Source: Ktedonobacter racemifer DSM 44963 (lineage in GTDB: Bacteria > Chloroflexota > Ktedonobacteria > Ktedonobacterales > Ktedonobacteraceae). From it: a stretch of 64,000 nt of DNA. The stretch covers positions 1,798,001 through 1,862,000 of the forward strand of contig NZ_ADVG01000003.1 of the NCBI RefSeq assembly GCF_000178855.1, given 5' to 3'. The number at the start of each line of letters is the position of its first letter. Position 1 is the stretch's first letter. The notes under the pieces were generated by a model. It saw only the letters and a program-made list of their open reading frames with translations. It was not told the origin of the DNA and did not search any database. The position numbers were made by a program, and so were the translations under genes. This document shows positions 9,346 to 18,140 of the stretch, piece by piece.

Positions 9346-9528
9346 ACTTCGTTGGTCATCGTCTTCCATCAGCAGATGGACGGGGGATCGTGAACGATCT
9401 TTATGAGAACATAGCATATGGAAAGCAAGGAAACTTCTCCTATCTTGCTCAAATCCTCGGTCCGCTGCGAAAGGCCGAGCCGGGTGTTCAGTGGGCCGAG
9501 CAGCACAATAGCCTCGACGACCAGTAAA
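9346..9528 (+). pseudogene. 3' remnant of an unidentified gene cut by the IscB element
   Basis: Directly outside the IscB element an open frame runs to a TAA at 9526-9528 and reads like a real protein tail: GIVNDLYENIAYGKQG then NFSYLAQILGPLRKAEPG, ending HNSLDDQ. It has no start codon with a ribosome site and enters straight from the element end, so it looks like the last 55-60 residues of a gene whose front was lost. No matching front half is seen on the other side of the element (near 7740-7768). I do not recognise the family. Confidence 0.35.
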
Positions 9529-9549
9529 CGCTCTCCTTCTCAAGCTTGC

Positions 9550-10947
9550 TCAGTTCAATGGAATAATCGAGCGGTACTTGCCACCAGGCGACTGCTGCGG
9601 TGGTTCCTCTGCACGCTCAAGCGTGATGTGGCTGACCTTGTACTCGGTGAGAAGACGCGTCACTGCGGTCTGCACCTGCTGCCACGCGCGGTCAGAGTCT
9701 GCGCCTGCCGCGAACTGCAGACGCAGACGCAGGCTGGTGGGTATGGTCTGCACGATCTGGAACAGCTCGATTCCTGGCAGACCATCAATCAGAGAGCCGA
9801 ACACCAGGGGCGCGATGCTCACCTGCTCGCCGCCTTCCATGGGGAAGGTGAGCACATCAGCGATACGGCCCTGGACGCGGATCGCGGGCAACAGATTGCC
9901 ACATGGGCAGGGATCAGGCCGCTGGAGGATGCTGTCGCCCAGGTCATAGCGCAGAATCGGCTGCACCCGGTTGGCGAGATTCGAGACCAGCACAGTGTGC
10001 GACTGTGTCCCCGGCGGGACAGGCCGATAGTCAGCATCCACCGGCTCGAACACGACCCAGTCGCTGTTGACATGATACCACCCCTGCTCGCAGCACGAGC
10101 AGCACATGAAGGAACACTCCGTCGCGGCGTAGGCGGTGCTGACCTTCGCATGAAACGCTTTGGCGATCCGGTCGAATTCGCTTGCAGGGAGCGTCTCGGC
10201 GCCAGCTTGCACCAGAGCCGGGTTGATGTGCAGGCGGCCAGCTTCCTGCTCCCTGGTCAGCAACACGATCAGGCTTGCGTAGCCGAAGAGGATGGCTGGG
10301 CGAAACTGGTTGAGCTGGGCGACCAGTTCTGGCAGGGGGGTGCGCACCGAGAAGAGCCGAGCCATCTTGCTGTACAGCAAGCTGTCCTTGGACACCCGGG
10401 CGCTCCCGGCAGCGCCGAGGAAGTGGCCGGAAGTAGCGATCACCAGAGCCAGGCGTCCGCCATGTGCGAGAAGCCTGATGAGATCGCTGGCTCCTAGTTG
10501 GGAGGTCTCCCGTGGAGCGAGGGCATTTGTCACCACCCCGCTCCGCTTGTCCTGCAGGAAGATCCCACGCCTCCCGCTGGTGCCCGAGGTGGTAGCCACC
10601 AGGTACTTGCCCAGGAACCGCTCCCCAATCAGGTCAGGATTGTCAACGAACTCGCTCACCTGCTCGATGCTCACCTCGCGGTCAGTTACCCAGTCGTCGA
10701 AGTAGGGCATCAGGATCTTCTTGCTGGTGACAGGCAACAGCGCAGGATCTTCGATCCGTTCCGGCAGATTCTGGTAGAGTTTGTGATAGTAGGGGGAGTT
10801 GGCACGTGCGTAGGCCACTATCTCAGCCAGGCGCGTACGCTGCCGCCGCATGATCGCGTCCAAACCTTGTTTCTTGGCGCGACTGGCATCAAGGAACAAT
10901 GGCCAGGAGGAAACACGATCACGATCTGGAGTACGAGCGTGTGACAT
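9550..10947 (-). CDS. Phenylacetate-CoA-ligase-like AMP-binding enzyme
   Basis: A 465-residue adenylate-forming enzyme of the PaaK / coenzyme F390 synthetase-like group, which activates a carboxylic acid with ATP and usually passes it to CoA. The start ATG 10947 follows AAAGGAG by about 8 bases. Landmarks are YYHKLYQNLPERIED and LLPVTSKKILMPYFDDW near the N-terminus, the P-loop-like VATTSGTSGRRGIF (about 115-128), AYAATECSFMCCS (A5-like), a Cys cluster CPCG in DPCPCGNLLPAIRVQGR (about 365), and a C-terminal lid with SPGGKYR. Paralogues act on aryl acids such as phenylacetate; the substrate here is not known. It reads toward the IscB element. The TetR gene just upstream, on the same strand, may regulate it. 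Confidence 0.8.
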   Translation of the reverse strand: MSHARTPDRDRVSSWPLFLDASRAKKQGLDAIMRRQRTRLAEIVAYARANSPYYHKLYQNLPERIEDPALLPVTSKKILMPYFDDWVTDREVSIEQVSEFVDNPDLIGERFLGKYLVATTSGTSGRRGIFLQDKRSGVVTNALAPRETSQLGASDLIRLLAHGGRLALVIATSGHFLGAAGSARVSKDSLLYSKMARLFSVRTPLPELVAQLNQFRPAILFGYASLIVLLTREQEAGRLHINPALVQAGAETLPASEFDRIAKAFHAKVSTAYAATECSFMCCSCCEQGWYHVNSDWVVFEPVDADYRPVPPGTQSHTVLVSNLANRVQPILRYDLGDSILQRPDPCPCGNLLPAIRVQGRIADVLTFPMEGGEQVSIAPLVFGSLIDGLPGIELFQIVQTIPTSLRLRLQFAAGADSDRAWQQVQTAVTRLLTEYKVSHITLERAEEPPQQSPGGKYRSIIPLN

Positions 10948-11058
10948 CTCTTTCTCCTTTCGCTTCGTTGAGCGAAAACTATAGAACGAATAGTCATCAT
11001 GACGAGAAGTTGTCGGCCTTATCAAGAACAGTGGAAGGTGTTCTGGTGAGAGAGGCGA

Positions 11059-11781
11059 TTAGTTCCCTTTTTCCGCCCCCTCATGTGCGTCTCCTGCCTG
11101 TCTGCGGGAAAGCCTCATTTCGAGAAGCCATTCCTTCGCTGCAGTAAAGCTCTGGCGAAAGACCTGCTTGCCCGCCTCACTATTGCTTCCATCTTCTGGC
11201 AAAAGCCAGCGATCCAACATGGCGGCAAGCGCCTCCATAACCATAGAAAAGGGAGGAAACTGATCAGGTGATTTAAAATCTCCTATCGTCAACTGCCCAT
11301 ACGACACCGTTTCGAGGAGGTGTGCCGTGACCTCCGGGTCAAGATCCTGGCGTACGACGCCGACCGCCTGGAGCGCCCGGATGAAATCGACGGTGATCGA
11401 ACCAGACCCCATCCAGGCAAACAGAGTGTCCGGCTTGCGCAGATAGGTGCCAAGCACGCGCCGATCTCGTCGCATGATGGAGGCCATCAGGGGACGGCTG
11501 TCGACAGCCCGAAAGAGCGCCCGGTAGAACCCTCCAATGGTGCCGCCGCGTGGGTCGGACTCGAGAGCTTCCAGGCAGGCCTGAGCATAGTGCATCCATT
11601 CCCAATACAGGAGGGCTTCAAAGAGTTCCTCCTTTCCCTTGAAGTAGAGGTAGACTGTCCCGCGACTGACCCCTGCTTCATCGGCGATATCGCTCATCGT
11701 GGTCTTGTCATATCCCTGGCGGATGATGACGGCTGCTGCCGCACGGAGAATGTGAGCCTCTCGTTCGTCATGGTCGGACAT
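11059..11781 (-). CDS. TetR/AcrR-family transcriptional regulator
   Basis: A 240-residue repressor-type protein. The N-terminal helix-turn-helix is clear: ILRAAAAVIIRQGYDKTTM, then SDIADEAGVSRGTVYLYFKG, then KEELFEAL (residues about 10-55). The remainder is the usual all-helical ligand-binding and dimer domain. The start is ATG 11781 (MSDHDE), 9 bases after AGGA. It is read from a strong promoter (TTGACG-18-TATACT, 11839-11868). The region from its first codons back through the promoter is repeated in inverted orientation in front of the alpha/beta hydrolase at 12423, so the two genes probably share an operator. The acyl-CoA-ligase-like gene lies about 110 bases downstream on the same strand. 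Confidence 0.88.
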   Translation of the reverse strand: MSDHDEREAHILRAAAAVIIRQGYDKTTMSDIADEAGVSRGTVYLYFKGKEELFEALLYWEWMHYAQACLEALESDPRGGTIGGFYRALFRAVDSRPLMASIMRRDRRVLGTYLRKPDTLFAWMGSGSITVDFIRALQAVGVVRQDLDPEVTAHLLETVSYGQLTIGDFKSPDQFPPFSMVMEALAAMLDRWLLPEDGSNSEAGKQVFRQSFTAAKEWLLEMRLSRRQAGDAHEGAEKGN

Positions 11782-11906
11782 GGGCTTTTTCCTGTTATCT
11801 TGAATTGAACACACTGAACAACTTTTATCATTTTGTTTAGTATAGCAACAAGAGCGATCCCGCGTCAAGGGGGGATGATGGGAGAGGTTCCACCAACAAT
11901 CGGGTG
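11766..11906 (-). repeat. Copy 1 of a 140-bp inverted duplication: tetR promoter and start
   Basis: This segment (tetR codons 1-5, ribosome site, operator, promoter, and an IS-like tail GGTGGAACCTCTCCCATC) matches 12268-12405 in the opposite orientation, with only about a dozen differences. The two copies lie about 360 bp apart. Confidence 0.85.
11839..11868 (-). promoter_or_regulatory. tetR promoter
   Basis: On the minus strand: -35 TTGACG (11863-11868), an 18-base spacer, then -10 TATACT (11839-11844), about 58 bases before the tetR start codon. Confidence 0.75.
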
Positions 11907-11918
11907 CTAGACAGCCGC

Positions 11919-12190
11919 CTACCAGGCAGCATTGATGCGTTGGGCGCATAAAGTGACCACCGCGGTGGCATTTGCGCGAATCCTTCGCATGCCCCAGCAT
12001 TTCATGCGTGCATTGATGATGAGAGCCACCGCCCGCTCCACCAGGCCATTGCCCACCGGATAGCCTTGCTGCCGCCACTGCTCATAGTCGCCGATTCAGG
12101 CGTGTAGGGTGTACAGAGAGCGGATTGCCTCAGTCAGAGCAGGAGGAATGTCCCCAGGGGCATCGAACTCGATCTTGAGTGGTACTGTCA
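11919..12190 (-). pseudogene. C-terminal remnant of an ISKra4-like transposase
   Basis: On the minus strand the reading IGDYEQWRQQGYPVGNG then LVERAVALIINARMKCWGM, ending NAAW and a stop, matches the C-terminal block of ISKra4-type transposases (family form: G-S-G-hydrophobic-E-x-A...RMK..GM.W). An in-frame TGA interrupts it at about 12098, and the front of the gene is missing. The remnant lies between the two inverted copies of the tetR promoter. Confidence 0.5.
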
Positions 12191-12303
12191 CGTACTTGAG
12201 AGGTTCCACCAGTATGCTTGATTTTTGGTCTACAGGAGCAACCTCTCTTCTTTTTGGCAACCCTCATCACCCGATTATTGGTGGAACCTCTCCCATCATC
12301 CCA

Positions 12304-12332
12304 TTGACAGGCATCGCTCTTGTTACTATACT
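12304..12332 (+). promoter_or_regulatory. Promoter of the alpha/beta hydrolase (copied from tetR)
   Basis: TTGACA (12304-12309), a 17-base spacer, TATACT (12327-12332): closer to consensus than the tetR copy, which has TTGACG and an 18-base spacer. Confidence 0.8.
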
Positions 12333-12356
12333 AAACAAAATGATAAAAATTGTTCA
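12332..12356. promoter_or_regulatory. Candidate TetR operator
   Basis: Just downstream of the -10 box, the arms TAAACAA and TTGTTCA form an imperfect palindrome around an AT-rich centre. The same sequence occurs in the tetR promoter copy, so one repressor could control both genes. Inferred from position and symmetry only. Confidence 0.4.
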
Positions 12357-12422
12357 GTGTGTTCAATTCAAGATAACAGGAAAAAGCCCATGTCCGACCA
12401 TGACGCAGGAGGAACTATAACA

Positions 12423-13244
12423 ATGCATACCACAACGACGAGCCAATACGTTCTCGAACGCGAGGGCTGTCCTCTGCACTACTGGCTGGCAGGGCCGCAG
12501 GATCGCCCGCTGGTCGTGTTCACGCATGGGGCGCTCGCCGATCACCATATGTTCGATCCGCAGGTGCAGGTGGTCGCCGAGCATTATCGTGTGCTCACCT
12601 GGGATGTGCGCGGACACGGCCTCTCCCGGCCTATGGGAGCGGGCTTCTCTTTGCGCAGGACGGTCGAGGATCTCATGGCAATCCTGGATCAACTTGGATA
12701 TGCGCAAGCCATCTTCGTCGGACAATCGATGGGGGGCAGTATCGCTCAGGAAGTGGTTTTTCACTACCCGCAGCGTGTGACCGCGCTGGTGGCTATTGAC
12801 AGCACCTGCAATACGCTCAGGCTCACGGCGCTTGAACGCCTGGCACTACCCCTCACCCCGCTTATTCTGAGCCTCTATCCTTACGAGCTGTGTAAGCGCC
12901 AGACTGCGCGCGCCAGCGTCCTTAGAGCGGAAGCGCGCGCCTACCTTTACACCACGTTCAGTCAGTTCTCCAAAGCCGAGTTCATCACCATCGTGACAGA
13001 GATGACCGCCTGTCTGCATTACGAGCCCGATTACAGGATTACGCAGCCGGAACTGCTGCTGCTTGGGGACCACGACAGGAACGGCAATATCAGGCAGGCC
13101 ATGCCGCTGTGGGCGGCGCACGATCCACATTGCCGCCTCGTTGTCGTACCCGATGCGGGCCACATCTCCAACCTCGACAATCCCGCCTTTGTCAATCAGC
13201 ACCTGCTCTCGTTTTTGCAGAATGTTACCGATCACGTCCATTGA
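12423..13244 (+). CDS. Alpha/beta hydrolase
   Basis: A 273-residue hydrolase of the alpha/beta fold. The nucleophile elbow is GQSMGG (Ser at about residue 101), the oxyanion region TWDVRGHGLSRP precedes it, the acid is probably the Asp in LLLGDHDRNG, and the catalytic His lies in VVVPDAGHISNLDNP near the C-terminus. Relatives are esterases, lactonases or C-C hydrolases. The start ATG 12423 has AGGAGG 10 bases upstream. An alternative start at 12390, inherited from the copied tetR gene, would add 11 residues (MSDHDAGGTIT). Because it uses a duplicated tetR promoter, induction by the TetR ligand is likely. Confidence 0.85.
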   Translation: MHTTTTSQYVLEREGCPLHYWLAGPQDRPLVVFTHGALADHHMFDPQVQVVAEHYRVLTWDVRGHGLSRPMGAGFSLRRTVEDLMAILDQLGYAQAIFVGQSMGGSIAQEVVFHYPQRVTALVAIDSTCNTLRLTALERLALPLTPLILSLYPYELCKRQTARASVLRAEARAYLYTTFSQFSKAEFITIVTEMTACLHYEPDYRITQPELLLLGDHDRNGNIRQAMPLWAAHDPHCRLVVVPDAGHISNLDNPAFVNQHLLSFLQNVTDHVH

Positions 13245-13282
13245 CACTCCCCCGCTTAAAAGACCTGATTCTTACCCACATT

Positions 13283-13851
13283 TTACAAACGGAGGTGAAA
13301 TGCAAGGTGAACGCCCTCAAGCAGCGTTTGCAAAGAGAACCAGCCTTTCCAGATGGTTCGCCATCCAGCAGGACCATCATGGCGACGTGCCAGATAGCCA
13401 CCGAGCCGTGTCACTTCCGTCCAGAAGGTACCGACAGTCATGGTGGCGGGCGACTGCCCAGAGCGCTCAGCCAATATGGCAAGCGCCAGAGGCTCAATGA
13501 CTTCGTGAGCAAGGCGTTCTGGCTGGGAACGAGCATAGGCGCGTACCTGCAACAAGCGCACGGCAAGAGGGGACAACAGCCCCAACAAGCGCATCAGACC
13601 GTCAACCGTTTGTAATTGCCGTTCCTCGATGCGACACCCGCTTTTGAGGCATTGATGATAGTCCTCAACCAGCCAGCGTTGCCGATACCAGTCCACACGC
13701 TCCCATGCTTGTTCGAGCGTCGTGGTGGGAACCGAGGTCAACAAGACCCATTCCAGCGGTTCTTCACCTTCCGGGGCCAGCTCTTCCCAGACGCGGATGA
13801 TCCAGACGGTCAAGGGGTCTTTGCTCGCTCGTTGCGCATCCCGTGGGTTCT
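13283..13851 (-). pseudogene. IS4-family (Tn5-like) transposase, C-terminal half
   Basis: About 189 residues of a Tn5-type DDE transposase. The diagnostic Y-(2)-R-(3)-E-(6)-K signature of the IS4 family is present in WYRQRWLVEDYHQCLKSG. WVLLTSVPTTTLEQAWERV before it and LLGLLSPLAVRLLQVRAYAR after it are typical. The N-terminal half with the first two catalytic Asp residues is absent: at its 5' side the frame runs directly into a short repeat-bounded segment. It is inactive on its own. Confidence 0.7.
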
Positions 13852-13967
13852 TACACATTCTTGGTGATAAGCTCTTAAATATGGAGCGAATGGCTCGAAT
13901 ATCGTGCTCAGAGAAACAGAGGTTTCGTTTAGATAAGCTCATCATTCACCGAGAATGTGTAAGAACC
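13846..13967. repeat. 120-bp MITE-like segment with inverted ends
   Basis: The ends GGTTCTTACACATTCT and AGAATGTGTAAGAACC are exact complements; TGGTGA/TCACC continues the repeat with one mismatch. The ends are related to the outer ends of the Tn5-like remnant, so this may be a non-autonomous derivative. Confidence 0.5.
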
Positions 13968-13972
13968 AACAT

Positions 13973-14002
13973 GGCTCTTCCGCGCAAATGGTGCTGCTCG
14001 CT
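13973..14002. repeat. Interspersed repeat, copy A
   Basis: GGCTCTTCCGCGCAAATGG followed by TGCTGCTCGCT; identical to part of copy B at 23124-23187 and partly shared, in inverse orientation, with copy C at 18814-18875. Confidence 0.6.
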
Positions 14003-14073
14003 TGCCACTCTCAAGTAGCACATCGATGAAAAGTGATACGCTTCTCATGAAAAGTGCTTTCTGTCGCTTATTC

Positions 14074-15603
14074 ATGATGAGTGAGATGATGATGGAAATA
14101 TCTTCGTTGTTGTCGCTGCCTGATGGGCTAGAAGTGGCCCAACTCGCTATGGTGGAGGATGTGTTGCGTATTGATGTGGTTGCAACGGCAGAGGGGGGAG
14201 CATGCCCGCTCTGTGCCGAGGTTGCCACGCACATTCGCAGTTACTACACGCGTGTGGTCGCTGATGTTCCTTGCGCAGGTCATCGCGTCCAACTCACGCT
14301 TCATGTTCGCAAGTTTCGCTGCGATACGGCTTCCTGTCCACGCAAAGTCTTTGCCGAGCGCCTTGGCCCATTTATCGAAGCTTGGGCGCGCAAGACGACA
14401 CGACTGCGAAAAGCCATCGAGGCCATTGGTCTGGCCACCTGCGGAGAAGGGGGAGCTCGTCTGGCCGATTGCCTGGGAATGACGACTTCCCCAGCTACCG
14501 TGCTTCGTTGCGTCATGGCATTGCCCCTTCCTCCTGTTGAGGCGGTGACCCATCTTGGCATTGATGACTTTGCGCTGCGTCGTGGGCGGACCTACGGCAC
14601 GGTCCTGGTCGATTTAACCAGCCACAAGGCCATAGACCTGCTCCCAGACCGCAAAGCAGAAACAGCCAAAGTCTGGATGCAAGCACATTCAGAAATTGAG
14701 GTAGTCAGCCGCGATCGAGGGGGAGATTACGCCGCAGCCGCCAGTCAGGGGGCTCCTCAAGCGGTTCAGACAGCAGATCGCTCCCACCTCTGCAAAAACC
14801 TGACAGAAGCGGTCGAAAAGGCGCTGGCGCGGTGTCGGGCTGAGATACGCAAAAGCCAGAAGGCAGAGCAAAAATCAGCCAAAGAGACCGAACCCGAGGC
14901 ACCTCTGCCGCGACTTCTGACTTCTGACGGCAAGCCCTACTCGGCCCATCAAACGGAGCGGTATGATCGCTATCAACAAGTGGTAGCTCTACGGGAGCAA
15001 GGGGCCAAAGTCAAAGAGATCGCAAAACGAGTGGGTCTCGGCGTGCGAACAGTCCAGCGCTGGCTCAACGATGGGGCCTATGTCGAAACGAACTACCATC
15101 ACCGGCATCGGAGTAGTTTTGATAGATATGAAGCCTATGTGAGGAAGCGATGGGATGAGGGCGTTCATAACATCCAACAGCTTTGGCGCGAGATCAAGGC
15201 TCAGGGCTATCCTCATTCTGACCGAGCGCTCCAAGGCCATTTGGAAGTCGTGCGTGGGAAAAAGCCAGCTGAGCTGGAAGAGGCTGGTGTCCTGGATCAT
15301 TTTTCTGCGAAGAAGGTCGTTTGGCTCTTTGTTCGACCCTTTGACGATCTCTCGAAAGAAGAGCAAGAAGAACTCCTGGCGATACGCCAGGCTAGCGCCA
15401 CAGCAGAGACCATCTATCAACTCGTGCAGGAGTTTTTTCGCCTCGTGCGTTCCCGTCAAGGAACCCAACTCGACTCCTGGCTGAGCAAGGTTGAAGCCAG
15501 TGCCATCCCAGAACTCCAAAGTTTTGCCAATGGCCTTGAACGAGACAAAGCGGCTGTCCTGGCCGGATTGACACTCATTCAGAGCAACGATCACGTTGCA
15601 TAA
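14074..15603 (+). pseudogene. ISL3-family transposase, C-terminus lost
   Basis: About 509 residues of an ISL3-type DDE transposase. The N-terminal zinc finger (CPLC near residue 50, then CDTASCPRKVF) and the catalytic block HLGIDDFALRRGRTYGTVLV plus VVSRDRGGDY are intact. The middle has a long inserted helical region with a second helix-turn-helix (VKEIAKRVGLGVRTVQRWL). ISL3 proteins normally end with a segment containing SNG.(V/T)EG.(V/I)NRLK and RMYGRA. Here the frame stops at LTLIQSNDHVA, exactly where that block should begin, so the catalytic Glu is missing. The break is next to the serine-recombinase remnant at 15628. The start is uncertain (ATG 14074 or 14086). Confidence 0.7.
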
Positions 15604-15627
15604 TGCACCTCGTCTCTCGGATCAGTA

Positions 15628-17642
15628 TCATTTTGAGTCAGTCAAGAATGGTTGGCGAGCCTTAGGAAGAAAGAGGCACGATCCCCGATCATTGTATCGT
15701 GCTCCAGCAATACGCCCCTGGCGATACCAGCGCCAGATCGTTTGAGCCGTGACTCCGTAGGAGTGCGCCAGTTTTTCCGCGGTGATCATACCCTGTGTTT
15801 GCAAGCGTGCATACCGATCGGCAAGACCATGATGCCGACGAAGCTGATAGACATGCGTCCTCTGAAAGAGGAGGCCATCGAACGTGCGATAGCCTTGCTG
15901 ATTGAGCTGCTCTGCGACTTCTGCATCCGTGTACTCCTCCAGCAGGCGATCCATGGCGACCAGCGTCTCAGGAGACGTCAAGCGGGATTGCGCAAAGGGA
16001 GGAGGAAGGGGGACCGTGATGGTCTGGGTCGCTCCTCCTTTGAAGCGGATGTGCGCGACAATTTGCTCGGCTTTGCGGACGGTAACGTCTTCGATCAGCA
16101 GACGCACCGCACGTTTGCGTTGGCGCGCCGTGGTCTTGGGGTCATTCCAGAACTGATGAAACCGTTCGGGTATCTCCTCGATGTCCGCACGTTCTTCCTC
16201 GCTCACTTGCTGCTGATCACTCTGGTTGTAACGCTCTTCAATAGCCCGCGCTTCCTCCAGCGCGCGCAGTTTTGCGTTCCATTCCGCCTCTAAGACACTT
16301 GCAACCAGGCGGTTATCAGGATCAACTTTGAGATAGCGGCGTTGAGCCAGCTCCGCTTCATATTGCGCACGCTCCACTTGTAGATGTCGCAGGCGACGTG
16401 CTTCATCCGAGCGTTGGATGATCTCCTCTTGCACAGCTAAGGTCAAAGCCAGCGCCTCAGGAGTCACGCGCTCCAAGAGCACTGCCCCAATCGCTCTGTC
16501 CAGATCTCGCCCAGGAATGCGTTGGCAGGGGGCACGGCCCTGAGCAATGCTTTGGCTCTGGCAGAGATAGTCTGGTACGATGCGCTGACCTTCTCGCTGA
16601 TGATAGCGTACCGTCATCCGCTCCCCGCAGCACCCACAGAGGAGAAGGCCCTGTAAGAGCGCTGGCCCCTCTCGTGGCGGGGAGAAGCGTTGGGGCGAAT
16701 AGGCTTGACTGTTCAACGCAAGTTGTGACGCGTTCTCTCTCAAAGTCTTCCCAACTAATGTACCCGACATGAGCGTCGCGCACAAGGACTGACCAGTTGG
16801 CACGGGGAACATCCTGAATATGGAGCTTGCCATCGGCAGTCTTGGTGGTGCGAGTGCGCCCGTAGACATAGGCTCCTGCATAGGCTGGGTGATGTAAGAG
16901 CCGCAACACATCGTGGTGCTCAATCTCTGCCCAGACGAGTTCTCCGCGATGGGCTCCACGACGCAGGCGGCGCGGGAAAAGCACATGCTGCTGGCGAAAG
17001 TGGTGCACCGTCGTAAAAGCGGAGCCAGTGTGCGCAAAACTGCGAAAGACCTCGCGAATGCTCGCTTGCACTTGTAGGTCAGGATCAAGCACCACAGCGT
17101 CCGTTTCGGTGTAGACCAACCCGATGGGTAAGGTCAGTTTGAGAGCTCCTCGCCTCGCTTTGTTGAGAATACCGCCTTGCAGGCGGGCGCGCAGCACAAA
17201 AAGTTCTGCTTCACTCATCGTGCCGCTTCTCGTCCAAGCAAGAGGCGGTCATTGAAGGTCGAGGGGTCGTAGAGACCCTCTTCATCCAAGATCAAGGTAT
17301 GAGTGAGCGCACAGATTTCCAAGAGATGATGCCAATCGCTGGAGTTACGCGCGAGCCGAGAAACCTCCAGCCCTAAGACCAGCCCGACCTGTCCGAGGCC
17401 GACTTCAGCCACCAGGCGCTGGAAACCCAGGCGGTCAGCTGTCGAGGCTCCCGAATAGCCCAGATCTTGGTCGATCACCACGATGCGCTCCTCGCTCCAA
17501 CCCAGTGCCAGCGCGCGCGTTCACGGAGCGCATACTGGCGAGCAGTACTTTCGGTATTCTCAAGGACTTGTTGGAGCGTACTTTGCCGCACATACAGACA
17601 TGCCAGGCGACGAAGGTGGTGAGCGGTGACCTGCTGCCTCAT
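15628..17642 (-). pseudogene. Large serine recombinase, at least three frameshifts
   Basis: Reconstructed as a single large serine recombinase of about 665 residues (the type that moves mobile elements by site-specific recombination). The start ATG 17642 follows AGGAGG by 9 bases. The resolvase domain begins with CLYVRQSTLQQVLENTEST, where Ser is the nucleophile. A 2-base insertion near 17520 (GCGCGC run) shifts the frame into IDQDLGYSGAS and LEVSRLARNSSDWH. A second break near 17218 leads to the recombinase domain (MSEAELFVLRARLQGGI). A third near 16740 leads to the zinc ribbon CGCCGERMTV...YLC, the coiled coil, and a C-terminal helix-turn-helix (EKLAHSYGVTAQTIWRWY). Not functional as it stands. 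Confidence 0.75.
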
Positions 17643-17643
17643 C

Positions 17644-17934
17644 TTACTGATCCTCCTTCTGGTAAGCCGGGAGAACGTTAAGCATCTGGTTGAGAGGTCC
17701 TATGTCTTCAAAACGAAGCACCGATTTCCCAGATGCAACAACCAGAAAGGGGTCAGGAGGGGCGAGACTGGTCCAGGCCAGGGGCAGCGAGCGGATCTGA
17801 TGGGTGTGCGGATCAGCAAAGAAGACGCGCTCTTCTCCCCAGGCTCGGCTCTGCGAGAGCAAGGGAAAGCTGTGCCCGCTGAGGGGATGGAAGGGATGGG
17901 TAATGGTAAAGCAATGCTCACCATTCGTGTTATT
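17644..17934 (-). CDS. DUF5372-like small protein, partner of the serine recombinase; start uncertain
   Basis: Up to 97 residues that end one base before the recombinase start (TAAGATG), so translation is probably coupled. The sequence shows HCFTITHPFHPLSGHSFPLL, then WGEERVFFADPHTHQIRSLP, then PDPFLVVASGKSVLRFEDI. As I recall, this pattern (FHPL..., W-G-E-x-R-V, SLP..WT) is the DUF5372 family, usually encoded just upstream of such recombinases in mobile elements; its role is unknown. No ATG is available in frame upstream (a TGA lies near 17990), so the start codon is unclear or lost. It has decayed little compared with the recombinase. Confidence 0.5.
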   Translation of the reverse strand, partial: NNTNGEHCFTITHPFHPLSGHSFPLLSQSRAWGEERVFFADPHTHQIRSLPLAWTSLAPPDPFLVVASGKSVLRFEDIGPLNQMLNVLPAYQKEDQ

Positions 17935-18140
17935 AGGTGTAGTTGACAGTTCGTTTAAACGGGCAGGTAGAAGGCCAGGTGACGAGAATCAAACTGATCA
18001 AACGGATGATGTTCGGGAGGGCAGGATTCGCATTGCTGCGTCAATGGGTGCTCCATGCCTTGTAGGTCTGATGAAACTGCAATGCGAACTGCCAACCGTT
18101 TTCAGGAGGACGCTCTGATCCTATTTGTGCTTCCGACTCC

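Larger units (their letters stand above)
12268..12405 (+). repeat. Copy 2 of the tetR promoter duplication
   Basis: Inverted copy of 11766-11906. It carries promoter, operator candidate, ribosome site and even the first five codons of tetR, fused in frame to the upstream side of the alpha/beta hydrolase. Confidence 0.85.
13265..13967 (-). mobile_element. Tn5/IS50-like element remnant
   Basis: The left end CTGATTCTTACCCACATT (13265) and the right-end complement with TTCTTACACATTCTCGGTG (ending about 13967) resemble IS50-type ends. It holds the C-terminal half of an IS4-family transposase. The transposase front is missing and is replaced by a 120-bp MITE-like segment (13846-13967). Confidence 0.55.

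Noticed and set aside
9418..10497. 359-codon open frame opposite the CoA-ligase-like gene
   Set aside because: Antisense shadow; composition is Arg/His/Gln-rich with no domain.
15628..17642. Prophage integrase
   Set aside because: A large serine recombinase alone does not show a phage; no capsid, portal, terminase or attachment pair was seen.
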